The notes beneath the pieces are model-generated. The model worked only from the letters and a program-made list of their open reading frames with translations. It was not told the DNA's origin and ran no database searches. DNA of 64,000 bases, taken from assembly GCF_029894425.1 (NCBI RefSeq), contig NZ_JARXYJ010000001.1, positions 6,216,001 to 6,280,000 of the forward strand, in the 5' to 3' direction. A program made the translations under genes and the position numbers. Positions 15,825 to 24,557 of the stretch are shown here, in pieces; within the stretch, counting starts at the first letter, position 1; each line of letters starts with the position of its first letter. The DNA is from Streptomyces sp. SAI-127 (lineage in GTDB: Bacteria; Actinomycetota; Actinomycetes; Streptomycetales; Streptomycetaceae).

Positions 15825-16456
15825 GGGGTCGCCTCCGGCTGCGGGGAGGCGGCGGCCGGGGCGAGGATGCCGCCGAGGAGACTGGAGGCGGGGGCGAGCC
15901 CGACGCAGGGGGACGCGGTCGGCGACGGGGAGGGGGTGGCCGCCGGGCCGTCCAGGAGACCGAGGACGGAGTCGGTGACCCCGACGAGCAGCGGCTGTAC
16001 GAGCTCGACCTCGCCGTCCGCGCAGGAGTCCGTGCCCGAGGGGGAGGGCGTGGGGGTGGTGGGCGCGGGCGTCGGGGAGCCGGTGCCCGGAACCGGAGTG
16101 GTCCCGTGGCCGGCGTGCCCGCCGCCCTGGCCGCCACCGGAGCCGACGGGGACGGTACCGGTCACCGCGCCCCCGCCGCCGTATCCGAGACCCCCGCCGA
16201 CTCCGCCGACTCCGCCGTACGACGGCAACTCCCCGGAGCCCACCGGGGCTTGACCGGACCCCGGGGAGGTCGTCGCCGGTGCCGTGGCCGCGGGCGGGGT
16301 CACCGGGGGAGCGGCCTCGGCGGCGCCGGAGGCGGGGGCGCCGATGCCCGACGCGTACCCCAGCACGATCACCACGGTGCCGACGAGCGCCCCGGCGACC
16401 AGTTCGTCGCGGTGGTCACGCGGAGGGACACCCGTCGCCCTGCGGAACAAGGGCAT
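15821..16456 (-). CDS. Pro/Gly/Thr-rich membrane-anchored protein, first gene of the copper operon
   Basis: 211 residues. A short basic N-terminus and one membrane helix (about 19-38) are followed by a low-complexity chain of Pro, Gly, Thr and Ser, with a HAGHG patch near residue 116 and Cys residues near 143 and 184. No domain is recognised. Length, one helix and flexible tail suggest a surface-exposed protein. CAGGAG lies six bases before the ATG. It is coupled by a GTGA overlap to the CopC-CopD gene, which gives the only hint of function. It could be a small copper-binding accessory protein; there is no direct evidence for that. Confidence 0.75.
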   Translation of the reverse strand: MPLFRRATGVPPRDHRDELVAGALVGTVVIVLGYASGIGAPASGAAEAAPPVTPPAATAPATTSPGSGQAPVGSGELPSYGGVGGVGGGLGYGGGGAVTGTVPVGSGGGQGGGHAGHGTTPVPGTGSPTPAPTTPTPSPSGTDSCADGEVELVQPLLVGVTDSVLGLLDGPAATPSPSPTASPCVGLAPASSLLGGILAPAAASPQPEATP

Positions 16457-16549
16457 GACTCACTCCTGACATGCTCAGATCAATCGGACCGAAGAACGCG
16501 GCCGATGACGAACAGTGGAGTGGAGCGTGGATTCCGCATCACTACGCAC

Positions 16550-16559
16550 CGGTTAACCG
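16550..16559. promoter_or_regulatory. Perfect palindrome upstream of the copper operon
   Basis: CGGTTAACCG is a 10-base palindrome 94 bases before the first ATG of the leftward copper operon. Perfect palindromes with an AT core are rare at this GC content, so an operator is plausible. It does not match the GTACC-type operator of known copper repressors. The rest of 16457-16690 holds no gene. Confidence 0.3.
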
Positions 16560-16691
16560 ATGGTTGCCTACCTCTCCATCACGGGGGTGCGGTCTGTGAG
16601 AACGGTCGATTCCACACTGTGCTCGAATGCAAATCGAACTCGTGTTGAGGATTCCGGGAAGGGCGGGCATATGCCAGGTCGGCGCACGACA

Positions 16692-16722
16692 GGGCCCCGG
16701 CGCTGGAACGGCGCCGGGGCCC
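16692..16722 (-). terminator. Terminator hairpin after the UDP-hexose dehydrogenase gene
   Basis: GGGCCCCGGCGC (16692-16703) and GCGCCGGGGCCC (16711-16722) form a perfect 12-base stem with a seven-base loop, 20 bases past the dehydrogenase stop codon. There is no T run, as is common in Streptomyces terminators. Confidence 0.75.
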
Positions 16723-16742
16723 AGTACGACCCGTCTCCGGGG

Positions 16743-18086
16743 TCAGGCGGTCGGCCGCCCCATTGCCCGGTAAGTCCATCCGGCCTTCCGCCACAGCGCC
16801 GGATCCAGCGCGTTGCGGCCGTCCAGGACGACCTTTGCGGCCGCTACCTCGCCGAGGGCCGCCGGGTCCAGTTCGCGGAACTCCCGCCACTCCGTGAGGT
16901 GGAGTACGACGTCGGCGCCCCGGACCGCGTCCACGGCGGTGTCGGCGTAGCCGAGGGTCGGGAAGAGACGGCGGGCGTTGTCCATGCCCTTCGGGTCGTA
17001 GACCGTGACCTGGCCGCCCTGGAGGTGGATCTGCCCGGCGACGTTCAGCGCGGGCGAGTCCCGGACGTCGTCCGAGTCGGGCTTGAAGGTGGCGCCGAGC
17101 ACCGCGACCCGCTTGCCGAGGAACGGCCCGCCGCCCAGTATCTGCCGGGCCAGTTCCACCATCTGGCCGCGCTGGCGCATGTTGATCGAGTCGATCTCGC
17201 GCAGGAACGTCAGCGCCTGGTCGGCGCCGAGCTCACCCGCACGGGCCATGAAGGCCCGGATGTCCTTCGGCAGACAGCCGCCGCCGAAACCGATACCCGC
17301 CCGCAGGAACTTCTTCCCGATCCGGTCGTCGTAGCCGATGGCCTCCGCCAGCTTCGCCACATCGCCGTCCGCGGCCTCGCACACCTCCGCCATCGCGTTG
17401 ATGAAGGAGATCTTGGTCGCCAGGAAGGAGTTCGCGGACGTCTTCACCAGCTCGGCGGTCGGGAAGTCGGTCACCACGAACGGCGTGCCCTCGCCGAGCG
17501 GAGTCGCGTACACCTCGCGCAGCAGCTTCTCCGCACGCTCGCTGCGCACACCGACGACGATCCGGTCGGGGTGCAGCGTGTCGTCCACCGCGAAGCCCTC
17601 GCGCAGGAACTCGGGGTTCCAGGCCAGCTCGGCGTCGGCGCCCGCGGGGGAGTGGTCGGCCAGGTAGCGGGCCAGCCGGTCGGCGGAACCCACGGGCACC
17701 GTCGACTTGCCGACGACGAGGGCCGGGCGGGTCAGGTGCGGGGCGAGGGAGGCGATCGCGGAGTCGACGTACGACATGTCGCAGGCGTACTCGCCGTGCC
17801 GCTGCGGAGTGTTCACACAGACGAAGTGCACGTCCCCGAAGGCGCCCACCTCGGCGAAGTCCATGGTGAAGCGGAGCCGGCCGGTGGAGCCCTCGATCCC
17901 GGCGACATGCTTGCGCAGCAGGTCCTCCAGGCCCGGCTCGTACATCGGGACCTCGCCCCGCTGGAGCATCTCGATCTTCTCGGGCACCACGTCGAGCCCC
18001 AGCACCTCGAAACCGAGCTCGGCCAAGGCCGCGGCGTGGGTGGCGCCGAGGTAGCCGGTGCCGATCACGGTGATCTTGAGGGCCAT
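16743..18086 (-). CDS. UDP-glucose/GDP-mannose dehydrogenase family enzyme
   Basis: 447 residues. The N-terminal Rossmann domain starts with ITVIGTGYLG; the conserved STVPVGS and GFGGGCLPKD follow, the latter with the catalytic Cys that carries the thiohemiacetal. The C-terminal UDP-binding domain has VAVLGATFKPDSDDVRDSP. These enzymes oxidise the C6 hydroxyl of a nucleotide sugar twice with NAD, giving UDP-glucuronate or a related uronate. ATG at 18086 is chosen because the fold starts at once and GGAG lies upstream; longer starts reach into the promoter. It is divergent from the acyl-CoA dehydrogenase gene. The product would feed cell-wall glycan assembly with the LCP and glycosyltransferase genes nearby. 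The exact sugar is not certain. Confidence 0.93.
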   Translation of the reverse strand: MALKITVIGTGYLGATHAAALAELGFEVLGLDVVPEKIEMLQRGEVPMYEPGLEDLLRKHVAGIEGSTGRLRFTMDFAEVGAFGDVHFVCVNTPQRHGEYACDMSYVDSAIASLAPHLTRPALVVGKSTVPVGSADRLARYLADHSPAGADAELAWNPEFLREGFAVDDTLHPDRIVVGVRSERAEKLLREVYATPLGEGTPFVVTDFPTAELVKTSANSFLATKISFINAMAEVCEAADGDVAKLAEAIGYDDRIGKKFLRAGIGFGGGCLPKDIRAFMARAGELGADQALTFLREIDSINMRQRGQMVELARQILGGGPFLGKRVAVLGATFKPDSDDVRDSPALNVAGQIHLQGGQVTVYDPKGMDNARRLFPTLGYADTAVDAVRGADVVLHLTEWREFRELDPAALGEVAAAKVVLDGRNALDPALWRKAGWTYRAMGRPTA

Positions 18087-18186
18087 GGAGACTCCAGAAA
18101 GGGGGACGGGCCAGTGCGCGCCCGAGCATAGTCGGACGGTCTGACGGGCAATTTTCCCGCTGTCGCCAAGCTCACGTATCACTCCC

Positions 18187-18264
18187 GTGGGCCGGGCCCT
18201 AAAATTTGAGTTACTTAACGGTAATTAGCACAGGCATTGCAGCGTCCTTGGAGCGTGAGAGACC
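18187..18264. promoter_or_regulatory. AT-rich divergent promoter region
   Basis: The segment around 18200-18230 (AAAATTTGAGTTACTTAACG and following bases) is far richer in A and T than its surroundings and lies between two divergent genes. TTAC and GTAA flank TTAACG as a small inverted repeat. TTGAGT could be a -35 element, but no -10 at normal distance is convincing. Confidence 0.4.
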
Positions 18265-19422
18265 TTGGCCGGATCGGCTGACTTCGACCTGTACCGCCCG
18301 TCCGAGGAGCACGACATGCTCCGGGACGCCATCCGCTCGCTGGCGGAGGCGAAGATCGCGCCCCACGCCGCCGCGGTCGACGAGGAGGCCCGCTTCCCGC
18401 GCGAGGCGCTGGACGCGCTGGTCGCGGGCGACCTGCACGCCGTGCACGTCCCCGAGGAGTACGGCGGCGCGGGCGCCGACGCGCTGGCCACGGTGATCGT
18501 GATCGAGGAGGTCGCGCGCGCCTGCGTGTCCTCCTCCCTCATCCCCGCCGTGAACAAGCTGGGCTCGCTCCCGGTGATCCTCTCCGGCTCCGAGGAGCTG
18601 AAGAAGAAGTACCTCGGCCCGCTCGCCAAGGGCGACGCGATGTTCTCGTACGCCCTCTCCGAGCCGGACGCCGGCTCCGACGCGGCCGGCATGAAGACCA
18701 AGGCGGTCCGCGACGGCGACCACTGGATCCTCAACGGCGTGAAGCGCTGGATCACCAACGCGGGCGAGTCCGAGTACTACACGGTCATGGCGGTCACGGA
18801 CCCGACCAAGCGCTCCAAGGGAATCTCCGCGTTCGTCGTCGAGAAGTCCGACGAGGGCGTCTCCTTCGGCGCCCCGGAGAAGAAGCTCGGCATCAAGGGC
18901 TCCCCGACCCGCGAGGTCTACCTCGACAACGTCCGCATCCCCGCCGACCGCATGATCGGCGACGAGGGCACCGGCTTCGCCACCGCCATGAAGACCCTGG
19001 ACCACACCCGCATCACCATCGCCGCCCAGGCCCTCGGCGTCGCCCAGGGCGCCTTCGACTACGCCAAGGGCTACGTCCAGGAGCGCAAGCAGTTCGGCAA
19101 GGCCATCGCCGACTTCCAGGGCATCCAGTTCATGCTCGCCGACATGGCCATGAAGATCGAGGCGGCCCGCGCCCTGACGTACCAGGCGGCGGCGAAGTCC
19201 GAACGCGGCGACAAGGACCTCACCTTCCAGGGCGCCGCCGCCAAGTGCTTCGCCTCGGACGTGGCGATGGAGGTCACCACGGACGCGGTCCAGCTGCTGG
19301 GCGGGTACGGCTACACCCGGGACTACCCGGTGGAGCGCATGATGCGCGACGCGAAGATCACGCAGATTTATGAAGGCACGAATCAGGTCCAGCGGATCGT
19401 CATGGCGCGCAACCTGCCGTAG
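18265..19422 (+). CDS. Acyl-CoA dehydrogenase
   Basis: 385 residues, typical length. The N-terminal helical domain (1-125), a beta domain with YALSEPDAGSDAAGM and WITNAG for FAD and acyl-CoA contact, and the C-terminal helical domain with RKQFGKAIADFQ and LLGGYGYTRDYPVER are in order. The catalytic Glu is the one in QIYEGTNQVQR, the position used by short- and medium-chain enzymes. The enzyme would oxidise acyl-CoA to the enoyl-CoA in fatty-acid or branched amino-acid breakdown. The start is TTG at 18265, with GGAG 11 bases upstream; no better start exists before the conserved region. A strong terminator follows, so it is monocistronic. Confidence 0.95.
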   Translation: MAGSADFDLYRPSEEHDMLRDAIRSLAEAKIAPHAAAVDEEARFPREALDALVAGDLHAVHVPEEYGGAGADALATVIVIEEVARACVSSSLIPAVNKLGSLPVILSGSEELKKKYLGPLAKGDAMFSYALSEPDAGSDAAGMKTKAVRDGDHWILNGVKRWITNAGESEYYTVMAVTDPTKRSKGISAFVVEKSDEGVSFGAPEKKLGIKGSPTREVYLDNVRIPADRMIGDEGTGFATAMKTLDHTRITIAAQALGVAQGAFDYAKGYVQERKQFGKAIADFQGIQFMLADMAMKIEAARALTYQAAAKSERGDKDLTFQGAAAKCFASDVAMEVTTDAVQLLGGYGYTRDYPVERMMRDAKITQIYEGTNQVQRIVMARNLP

Positions 19423-19444
19423 CCGGTCCGACCGGCGACGACCG

Positions 19445-19472
19445 AGCCCCCGGATGCGTTCCGGGGGCTTTT
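19445..19472 (+). terminator. Rho-independent terminator after the acyl-CoA dehydrogenase gene
   Basis: AGCCCCCGGA (19445-19454) pairs with TCCGGGGGCT (19460-19469) across a five-base loop, followed by TTTT. Confidence 0.9.
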
Positions 19473-19600
19473 GTCGTACTGCGGCTGGGGTATTTCGGGG
19501 TGGATTGTTCGTGTCCGCCCGATGGCGCCCCGCGAGACAGGGGCGTAGGACGGAAGGGCACGGGGCCCGCCCCGGGTCCCCGCATCCCCCAGGAGGAGCC

Positions 19601-19963
19601 ATGACCCAGGCCGAGAGCATGTCCGCGATGAGCAAGGAGATGCAGGACTGCGTGGCGGCGTGCATGGAATGCCACAGCGTCTGCGAGGAGACCATGAGCT
19701 CCTGCATGCAGATGGGTGGCCAGGCGCAGATGCAGATCATGCGCGCGCTCATCGACTGCGCCGAGATGACCCGCATGTGCGCGGACATGATGATGCGCCG
19801 CTCGCCCCTGTCGGCGGAGATGTGCGCGATGTGCGCCAAGGCGTGCGAGATGTGCGCCGAGGCGTGTATGTCCATGCCGGACGATGCGCAGATGATGCGC
19901 TGCGCGGAGGCGTGTCGTCGCTGCGTGCAGACCTGTCGAGCGATGTCGGGGATGGCGATGTGA
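19601..19963 (+). CDS. Cytosolic copper-storage protein (Csp-like, Cys-rich four-helix bundle, DUF326)
   Basis: 120 residues with 16 Cys and about 20 Met. The Cys fall in helical CxxxC and CxxC patterns: CVAACMECHSVC, then CAMCAKACEMCAEAC and CAEACRRCVQTC. This is the signature of Csp proteins, whose four-helix bundle is lined with Cys thiolates that hold many Cu(I) ions. There is no signal or Tat peptide, so it is a cytosolic (Csp3-like) store. AGGAGGAG lies directly before the ATG. It stands alone between two terminators. Together with the copper operon three kilobases away it gives the region a copper-handling theme. Confidence 0.92.
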   Translation: MTQAESMSAMSKEMQDCVAACMECHSVCEETMSSCMQMGGQAQMQIMRALIDCAEMTRMCADMMMRRSPLSAEMCAMCAKACEMCAEACMSMPDDAQMMRCAEACRRCVQTCRAMSGMAM

Positions 19964-19980
19964 CGCCTGCCGGCTGACGG

Positions 19981-20012
19981 GATCAAGGGCACCCGCCGGG
20001 GTGCCCTTGATC
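19981..20012. terminator. Perfect 14-base stem terminator after the Csp gene
   Basis: GATCAAGGGCACCC (19981-19994) and GGGTGCCCTTGATC (19999-20012) pair perfectly around a GCCG loop, 18 bases past the stop. It lies 23 bases before the methyltransferase start. Confidence 0.9.
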
Positions 20013-20034
20013 ATCGGGGGGCAGACTTCCGGAC

Positions 20035-20940
20035 ATGACCTCGCACGAGAACGCGACACCGCCCTACACGGATGGACAGGGGCGGCCCGCGGACCGGCTC
20101 TTCCAGCCGCCGCCGCTGCCCCCGGCGACGGACGCCACCGAGGCCTTCGACGCCGCCGAGCGGGACATGTGGCAGGGCCGGACCGAGGCCTACGCCGGGA
20201 GTTTCGCGCGGCTGTGCGCCCACCCGGTGGAGGCCCTGCTCGACGCGGCCGGAGTGGGCGAGGGGACGCGGGTCCTCGATGTCGGTACCGGCACCGGTAC
20301 GGCGGCCGTGGCGGCGCGGGCGCGCGGTGCCCGGGTGAGTGCCGTGGACGCCGATGCCGGGATGGTGGCGGCGGCGCGGGCCCGCGGGCTCGACGCACGC
20401 ACCGGTGTGCTGCCCGAACTCCCTTATCCTGACGGCGAGTTCGATGCTGTGGTAGGCAACTTCGTCCTCAATCACGTCGGCCGCCCCCGCACCGCCCTCG
20501 CCGAACTCCACCGCCTCCTGCGCCCCGGCGGCCGGATCGCCCTCACGACGTGGAGCGCACGGCGCGGCGCGGGACAGGACCTGCTGGGCCGGGCGTGCGA
20601 GGCGGGCGGGGCCGTACCGCCGGCCTACCTCCCGCGGCTGGATCCGGCGGAGGACTGGGCCCGTACGGCGGACGGCCTCGCCGAACTGCTCGGCGGGGCC
20701 GGGTTCATGGAGGCGGAGGCGGCCGAACTCACCTGGGAGCACCGTGCCGGGGTCGAGGAGTGGTGGAGCGCCGCCGTGGGCGGGGTCGCCACGATCGGAC
20801 TGATCGTCACCTCGCAGGGCCCGGAGACCGTCGTACGGATCCGGCGGGAGTACGAGCGTCTGAGCACTGAACACGCGGTGGCGGAAGGGCAGTTGGCCCT
20901 TCCGCACATCGCGTTGCTCGGCTCGGGACGGCGGGCGTAG
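20035..20940 (+). CDS. Class I SAM-dependent methyltransferase
   Basis: 301 residues. The Rossmann-like SAM site is clear: VLDVGTGTGTAAV (motif I), VSAVDADAGM (motif II, acidic end of strand 2), FDAVVGNFVLNHV (motif IV) and LRPGGRIALTTW (motif VI). The N-terminal 55 residues are a Pro-rich lead-in and a helix that caps the site. The C-terminal part is helical and probably binds substrate, which cannot be predicted. No operon partner: it starts just after the terminator of the Csp gene and is convergent with an LCP gene whose stop lies four bases away. Confidence 0.9.
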   Translation: MTSHENATPPYTDGQGRPADRLFQPPPLPPATDATEAFDAAERDMWQGRTEAYAGSFARLCAHPVEALLDAAGVGEGTRVLDVGTGTGTAAVAARARGARVSAVDADAGMVAAARARGLDARTGVLPELPYPDGEFDAVVGNFVLNHVGRPRTALAELHRLLRPGGRIALTTWSARRGAGQDLLGRACEAGGAVPPAYLPRLDPAEDWARTADGLAELLGGAGFMEAEAAELTWEHRAGVEEWWSAAVGGVATIGLIVTSQGPETVVRIRREYERLSTEHAVAEGQLALPHIALLGSGRRA

Positions 20941-20943
20941 GGC

Positions 20944-22254
20944 TCAGTTGCCCGAGACCGTGACCTTCTCGTCGTTCTTCAGCTCGTCGACCAGGGTCTT
21001 CACCTTGGCCTTGTCCCACAGCAGGTTGCCGCCCGTGGAGCCGGCGATCGGCATGTTCATGGACGTGCCGTCACCGCCGTTGACGCCCTTCATCGCCCAG
21101 AACATCTTGGCCAGGTCGTACAGGCCCATGTCCTTGTCGACGACCAGCGAGTCCAGGCCCGCGCCCATCGTGGGGTAGAGCTTGAACGGGTTCAGGATCG
21201 TGCTCGGGGTGGCGACCTGGTTGGCGAGCGCGTTCAGGAACTTCTGCTGGTTCTTCGTGCGGTCCAGGTCGGAGCCCGCGAGCGCGTACCGGGTGCGGAC
21301 GAAGGCGAGGGCCTGGTCGCCGTTCAGGGTCTGCTTGCCCGCGCTGAAGTCGGCACCGGACTTGGTGTCCTTCATGCCGCCCTTCGGGATGTCGATCTCG
21401 ACCCCGCCGACCGCGTCCACGATGTTCGCGAAGCCGGCGAAGCCGATCTCGACGTAGTGGTCGATCTTCAGGCCGGTGTTGAACTCGACCGTGCGCACCA
21501 GCAGTTCGGGACCGTCCTCGGCGTAGGCGGCGTTCAGCTTCACGTGCCGGCCCGTGCCCTTGTAGGTCTTGCCGGACTCGGAGCCCACGAAGGTCGGGAT
21601 CTCCACGTCCGAGTCACGCGGCAGCGAGATCAGCGTGTCGCCGTTGCTGCCGGTGTGCAGGATCATCATCGAGTCGGTGCGCTTGCCCGCGGCGGAGCCG
21701 GTGTGCAGCTGCTTCTTCTGCTCCGAGGAGAGCCCGGCGCGGCTGTCGGAGCCGACGATGAGGTAGTTGGTGCCGTCGCCCTGCTCCGGCCGGTCGATGA
21801 CCTTGGACAGGTCGACCTCGCGGTTGAGCTTGGAGTCGGCCCAGAAGTAGGTGGAGACGGTCGTCACGATCAGCCCGGTGATCACGACGATCGCGGTCCA
21901 CTTGATCCGCTTGCGCCAGTTCGGCGCGGGCCGCGGACCACGGCCGCCGCCCGGATCGCCGGGCCCGCCCTGGCCACCGCCGCCGCCGTAGACCTGGCCC
22001 GTGTTGTAGCCGCTGTCGTACGCGTCGTAGCCACCGCCGTGGCCCTGGCCGTTGACGTACGACGGCTGCTGGGGCACGCCGTTGCCGTACGGCGGCGCGG
22101 ACGGGCCCTGACGGCCGTACGCGCCCTGCCCGGGCGCCCCCTGATCGCGGCGGACCTGCCGCATCACGCGGGCGCTCTCGGGCTGTGCGCTCGCGCTGCC
22201 GCGTCCGTACCGGTCGCGGTTGTCGCCGGACCATCCCTCGGGCCAATCGTTCAT
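20944..22254 (-). CDS. LytR-CpsA-Psr (LCP) family protein 1
   Basis: 436 residues. A cytoplasmic Gly/Gln/Tyr-rich N-terminus (1-113) precedes a single membrane helix (about 118-138). The extracytoplasmic LCP domain (155-375) has the phosphate- and metal-binding motifs IVGSDSRAG, SLPRDSD, KLNAAYAEDGP and FVRTRY. LCP enzymes move undecaprenyl-phosphate-linked glycans to peptidoglycan. It lacks the C-terminal LytR_C domain found in four neighbours. The gene is divergent from the thioesterase gene, with both promoters in 119 bases, and ends four bases from the methyltransferase stop. It is the most distant of the seven LCP proteins here. Confidence 0.93.
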   Translation of the reverse strand: MNDWPEGWSGDNRDRYGRGSASAQPESARVMRQVRRDQGAPGQGAYGRQGPSAPPYGNGVPQQPSYVNGQGHGGGYDAYDSGYNTGQVYGGGGGQGGPGDPGGGRGPRPAPNWRKRIKWTAIVVITGLIVTTVSTYFWADSKLNREVDLSKVIDRPEQGDGTNYLIVGSDSRAGLSSEQKKQLHTGSAAGKRTDSMMILHTGSNGDTLISLPRDSDVEIPTFVGSESGKTYKGTGRHVKLNAAYAEDGPELLVRTVEFNTGLKIDHYVEIGFAGFANIVDAVGGVEIDIPKGGMKDTKSGADFSAGKQTLNGDQALAFVRTRYALAGSDLDRTKNQQKFLNALANQVATPSTILNPFKLYPTMGAGLDSLVVDKDMGLYDLAKMFWAMKGVNGGDGTSMNMPIAGSTGGNLLWDKAKVKTLVDELKNDEKVTVSGN

Positions 22255-22373
22255 GGGGCCCAGTGTGCAGGTACCGGCTGTGCCCTATACAAGGGTCGTC
22301 GGAAAATCAGGGCACCGCTGTTGCCAAGCTGACACAAATTCCGCGATTGTCATCACGGCATAAGGTGGAGGCC

Positions 22374-22931
22374 ATGACAGACCAGGCCACCCTCACGCAA
22401 CCGGGCACTCCGGAGATCCCGGGCAAGCCCACCTCGGCGTCCCGCACCACGCTGAGCCACATCATGACGCAGGCCGACACCAACCTCCTCGGTACCGTGC
22501 ACGGCGGCGTGATCATGAAGCTGGTGGACGACGCGGCGGGCGCGGTGGCCGGGCGGCACAGCGGCGGGCCCGCGGTCACCGCCTCCATGGACGAGATGGC
22601 GTTCCTCGAGCCGGTCCGGGTGGGTGACCTCGTCCATGTGAAGGCCCAGGTCAACTGGACCGGCCGCACCTCGATGGAGGTCGGTGTGCGGGTCCTCGCC
22701 GAGCGCTGGAACGAGTCCACGCCCGCCACCCAGGTCGGCTCCGCCTATCTCGTCTTCGCGGCCGTGGACGCCGACGGCAAGCCCCGCCGGGTCCCGCCGG
22801 TGCTCCCGGAGACGGAGAGGGACGAGCGCCGCTACCAGGAGGCCCAGATCCGCCGCACGCACCGCCTCGCGCGACGCCGGGCGATCATGGAGCTGCGGGA
22901 GAAGCGGGCGGCGGAGGGTTTCGAGGACTGA
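22374..22931 (+). CDS. Acyl-CoA thioesterase, hot-dog fold
   Basis: 185 residues, YciA/BFIT type. The hot-dog core begins TLSHIMTQADTNLLGTVHGG, where the Asn/Asp and HGG loop form the active site; VIMKLVDDAAG is the long central helix carrying the catalytic Asp. The C-terminal 50 residues are charged and helical (RRYQEAQIRRTHRLARRR). It would hydrolyse acyl-CoA thioesters in the cytosol. ATG at 22374 has AAGGTGGAG upstream. Its neighbours are LCP genes, with no evident functional link. Confidence 0.93.
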   Translation: MTDQATLTQPGTPEIPGKPTSASRTTLSHIMTQADTNLLGTVHGGVIMKLVDDAAGAVAGRHSGGPAVTASMDEMAFLEPVRVGDLVHVKAQVNWTGRTSMEVGVRVLAERWNESTPATQVGSAYLVFAAVDADGKPRRVPPVLPETERDERRYQEAQIRRTHRLARRRAIMELREKRAAEGFED

Positions 22932-22965
22932 GCCCGTGTGAGAGAGGTCACGGCCGGCGCTCCGC

Positions 22966-24426
22966 CTACACGCACCCCACCTCGTCTCCCGTGACCACCC
23001 CGAACTCACCCTGGAGCTCGTCCTCGGCCCGTACCTTGCGCACCCGCTCGAAGTCCGCGCCCGCGATCACCTTCAGCACCGCCCCCTGACCCTTGACCGC
23101 CCGCAGCTCGCTGCCGGGCAGGGCCGCCGCCAGGGAGCGGGCGGAGCGGTCCCAGCGGGGGTCGTAGGCGACGACCGTGCGCTTCAGCGTGCGGTCGGCC
23201 GCGTTCACCGGGAACCCCGTCGTACGGAACCCCGTCGCCGCCAGCGCCGCGTCCACGCGCTTGCCGAGTCCGCCCGCCGCCGTGCCGTTCTCGACCTGGA
23301 CGCGGATCTGCTGCGGGGCCACCGGGACCAGCAGCGCCTTGTTCTTCGGCTTGTACGCGGCCAGCGGCTGGTCCTCACGCAGGGACTTGAAGAGCCGCGA
23401 CGACTTCACCGGGTCCCACTTCAAGGTCGACCCCACGCCCTTGACGACGTATCCCATCTCTTCGATCGGCACGGTCGTGAACTCCGAGGAGGAGGGGGAG
23501 AAGTTCCGCATCGCCCGGCCCAGACCGAGCAGTTCGTCCGTGCCGAAGCCCTTGTCGGCGCGTACGGAGCCGAGGACGGCCCGGGTCACGTCGCGGAACC
23601 TGATCGGGTTCAGGAGGATGCCGGACGAGGTCGCCCGGTCGATCAGCGCCGCGAGGAAGCGTTGCTGCCGCTTCATCCGGCCGAGGTCGGAGGAGCCGTC
23701 GGCGTGCCGGGAGCGGACGTACTGCAGTGCCTGCCCGCCCATCAGCCGGTGCCGGCCGGCCGCGAGGTCGAGGCCGGTGTACGCGTCCTTGAGCGGGTCG
23801 GCGTTGCAGATGTCGACGCCGCCGAGCACGTCCACCGTCTTCATGAAGCTGGTGAAGTCGACCTCCAGATAGTGGTCGATCTTCACGTGGGTCATGTTCT
23901 CGACGGTCCGGACCGTCAGCTGGGGCCCGCCTTCCGCGTAAGCCGCGTTGATCTTGATGGGGTGCCTGTGGTGGCGTTCCCCCGTGGTCACGTCGACGTG
24001 ATCGGGCGTCATCGCGTACGAGTCGCGCGGCAGGCTCACCACGCTCGCGCGCTCCCGGTCCTCCGAGATGTGCACGATCATGATCGTGTCGGTGCAGTGA
24101 CAGGGCGCGCCGCCCAAGCGGTACTTCAGCCGCTCGACCTCGGAGATCTTGTCGCGGCCGTCGGTGCCGACCAGCAGCACGTTCATGCCGTCTCCGGCGC
24201 GCGGCCGGTTCTTCATGTCCTTGAAGGGGTCCACGCGCGCGATGTCCGCGTCGAGGCTGGTGACGACCGCGTGCCCGATCCCGGCGGAGGCGAGCACGAC
24301 GACGGACAGCGTGGTCGCCGCCCGCATGCCCCAGCGGGGCCGCTTGCGTCGCACGGGGGGCCGGGAGGGCCGGCGCTGCGGGGGGCGAGGGCGGGCGGCG
24401 GAGGGGCGGGGCGGCGTGGTGGGCAT
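22966..24426 (-). CDS. LCP family protein 2 with LytR_C domain
   Basis: 486 residues. A Pro/Arg-rich cytoplasmic tail (1-33), one membrane helix (about 35-57) and an LCP domain with LLVGTDGRD, SLPRDSY, KINAAYAEGGPQ and YVRSRH. A C-terminal LytR_C domain (about 390-475) has IRVQVENGTAAGGLG, the typical NGT start. It would attach a surface glycan to peptidoglycan. ATG at 24426 is preferred to longer starts since GGAGGT lies eight bases upstream and the basic N-terminus precedes the helix. It is divergent from the glycosyltransferase gene by 131 bases. A CHC sequence (about residue 112) between the first two motifs is not seen in the neighbours. Confidence 0.92.
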   Translation of the reverse strand: MPTTPPRPSAARPRPPQRRPSRPPVRRKRPRWGMRAATTLSVVVLASAGIGHAVVTSLDADIARVDPFKDMKNRPRAGDGMNVLLVGTDGRDKISEVERLKYRLGGAPCHCTDTIMIVHISEDRERASVVSLPRDSYAMTPDHVDVTTGERHHRHPIKINAAYAEGGPQLTVRTVENMTHVKIDHYLEVDFTSFMKTVDVLGGVDICNADPLKDAYTGLDLAAGRHRLMGGQALQYVRSRHADGSSDLGRMKRQQRFLAALIDRATSSGILLNPIRFRDVTRAVLGSVRADKGFGTDELLGLGRAMRNFSPSSSEFTTVPIEEMGYVVKGVGSTLKWDPVKSSRLFKSLREDQPLAAYKPKNKALLVPVAPQQIRVQVENGTAAGGLGKRVDAALAATGFRTTGFPVNAADRTLKRTVVAYDPRWDRSARSLAAALPGSELRAVKGQGAVLKVIAGADFERVRKVRAEDELQGEFGVVTGDEVGCV

Positions 24427-24557
24427 GGGGGGACACCTCCGCGAGGGCAGCCGAACGAGGGATCGTGAGCACCGTAGGCCCATACGATCTGCGACGACCG
24501 GCACCGCCCCGGGCGGGGCGCGGCGGTGTCCCCCGTTCGCGGTAACGTGAGCCCCCT

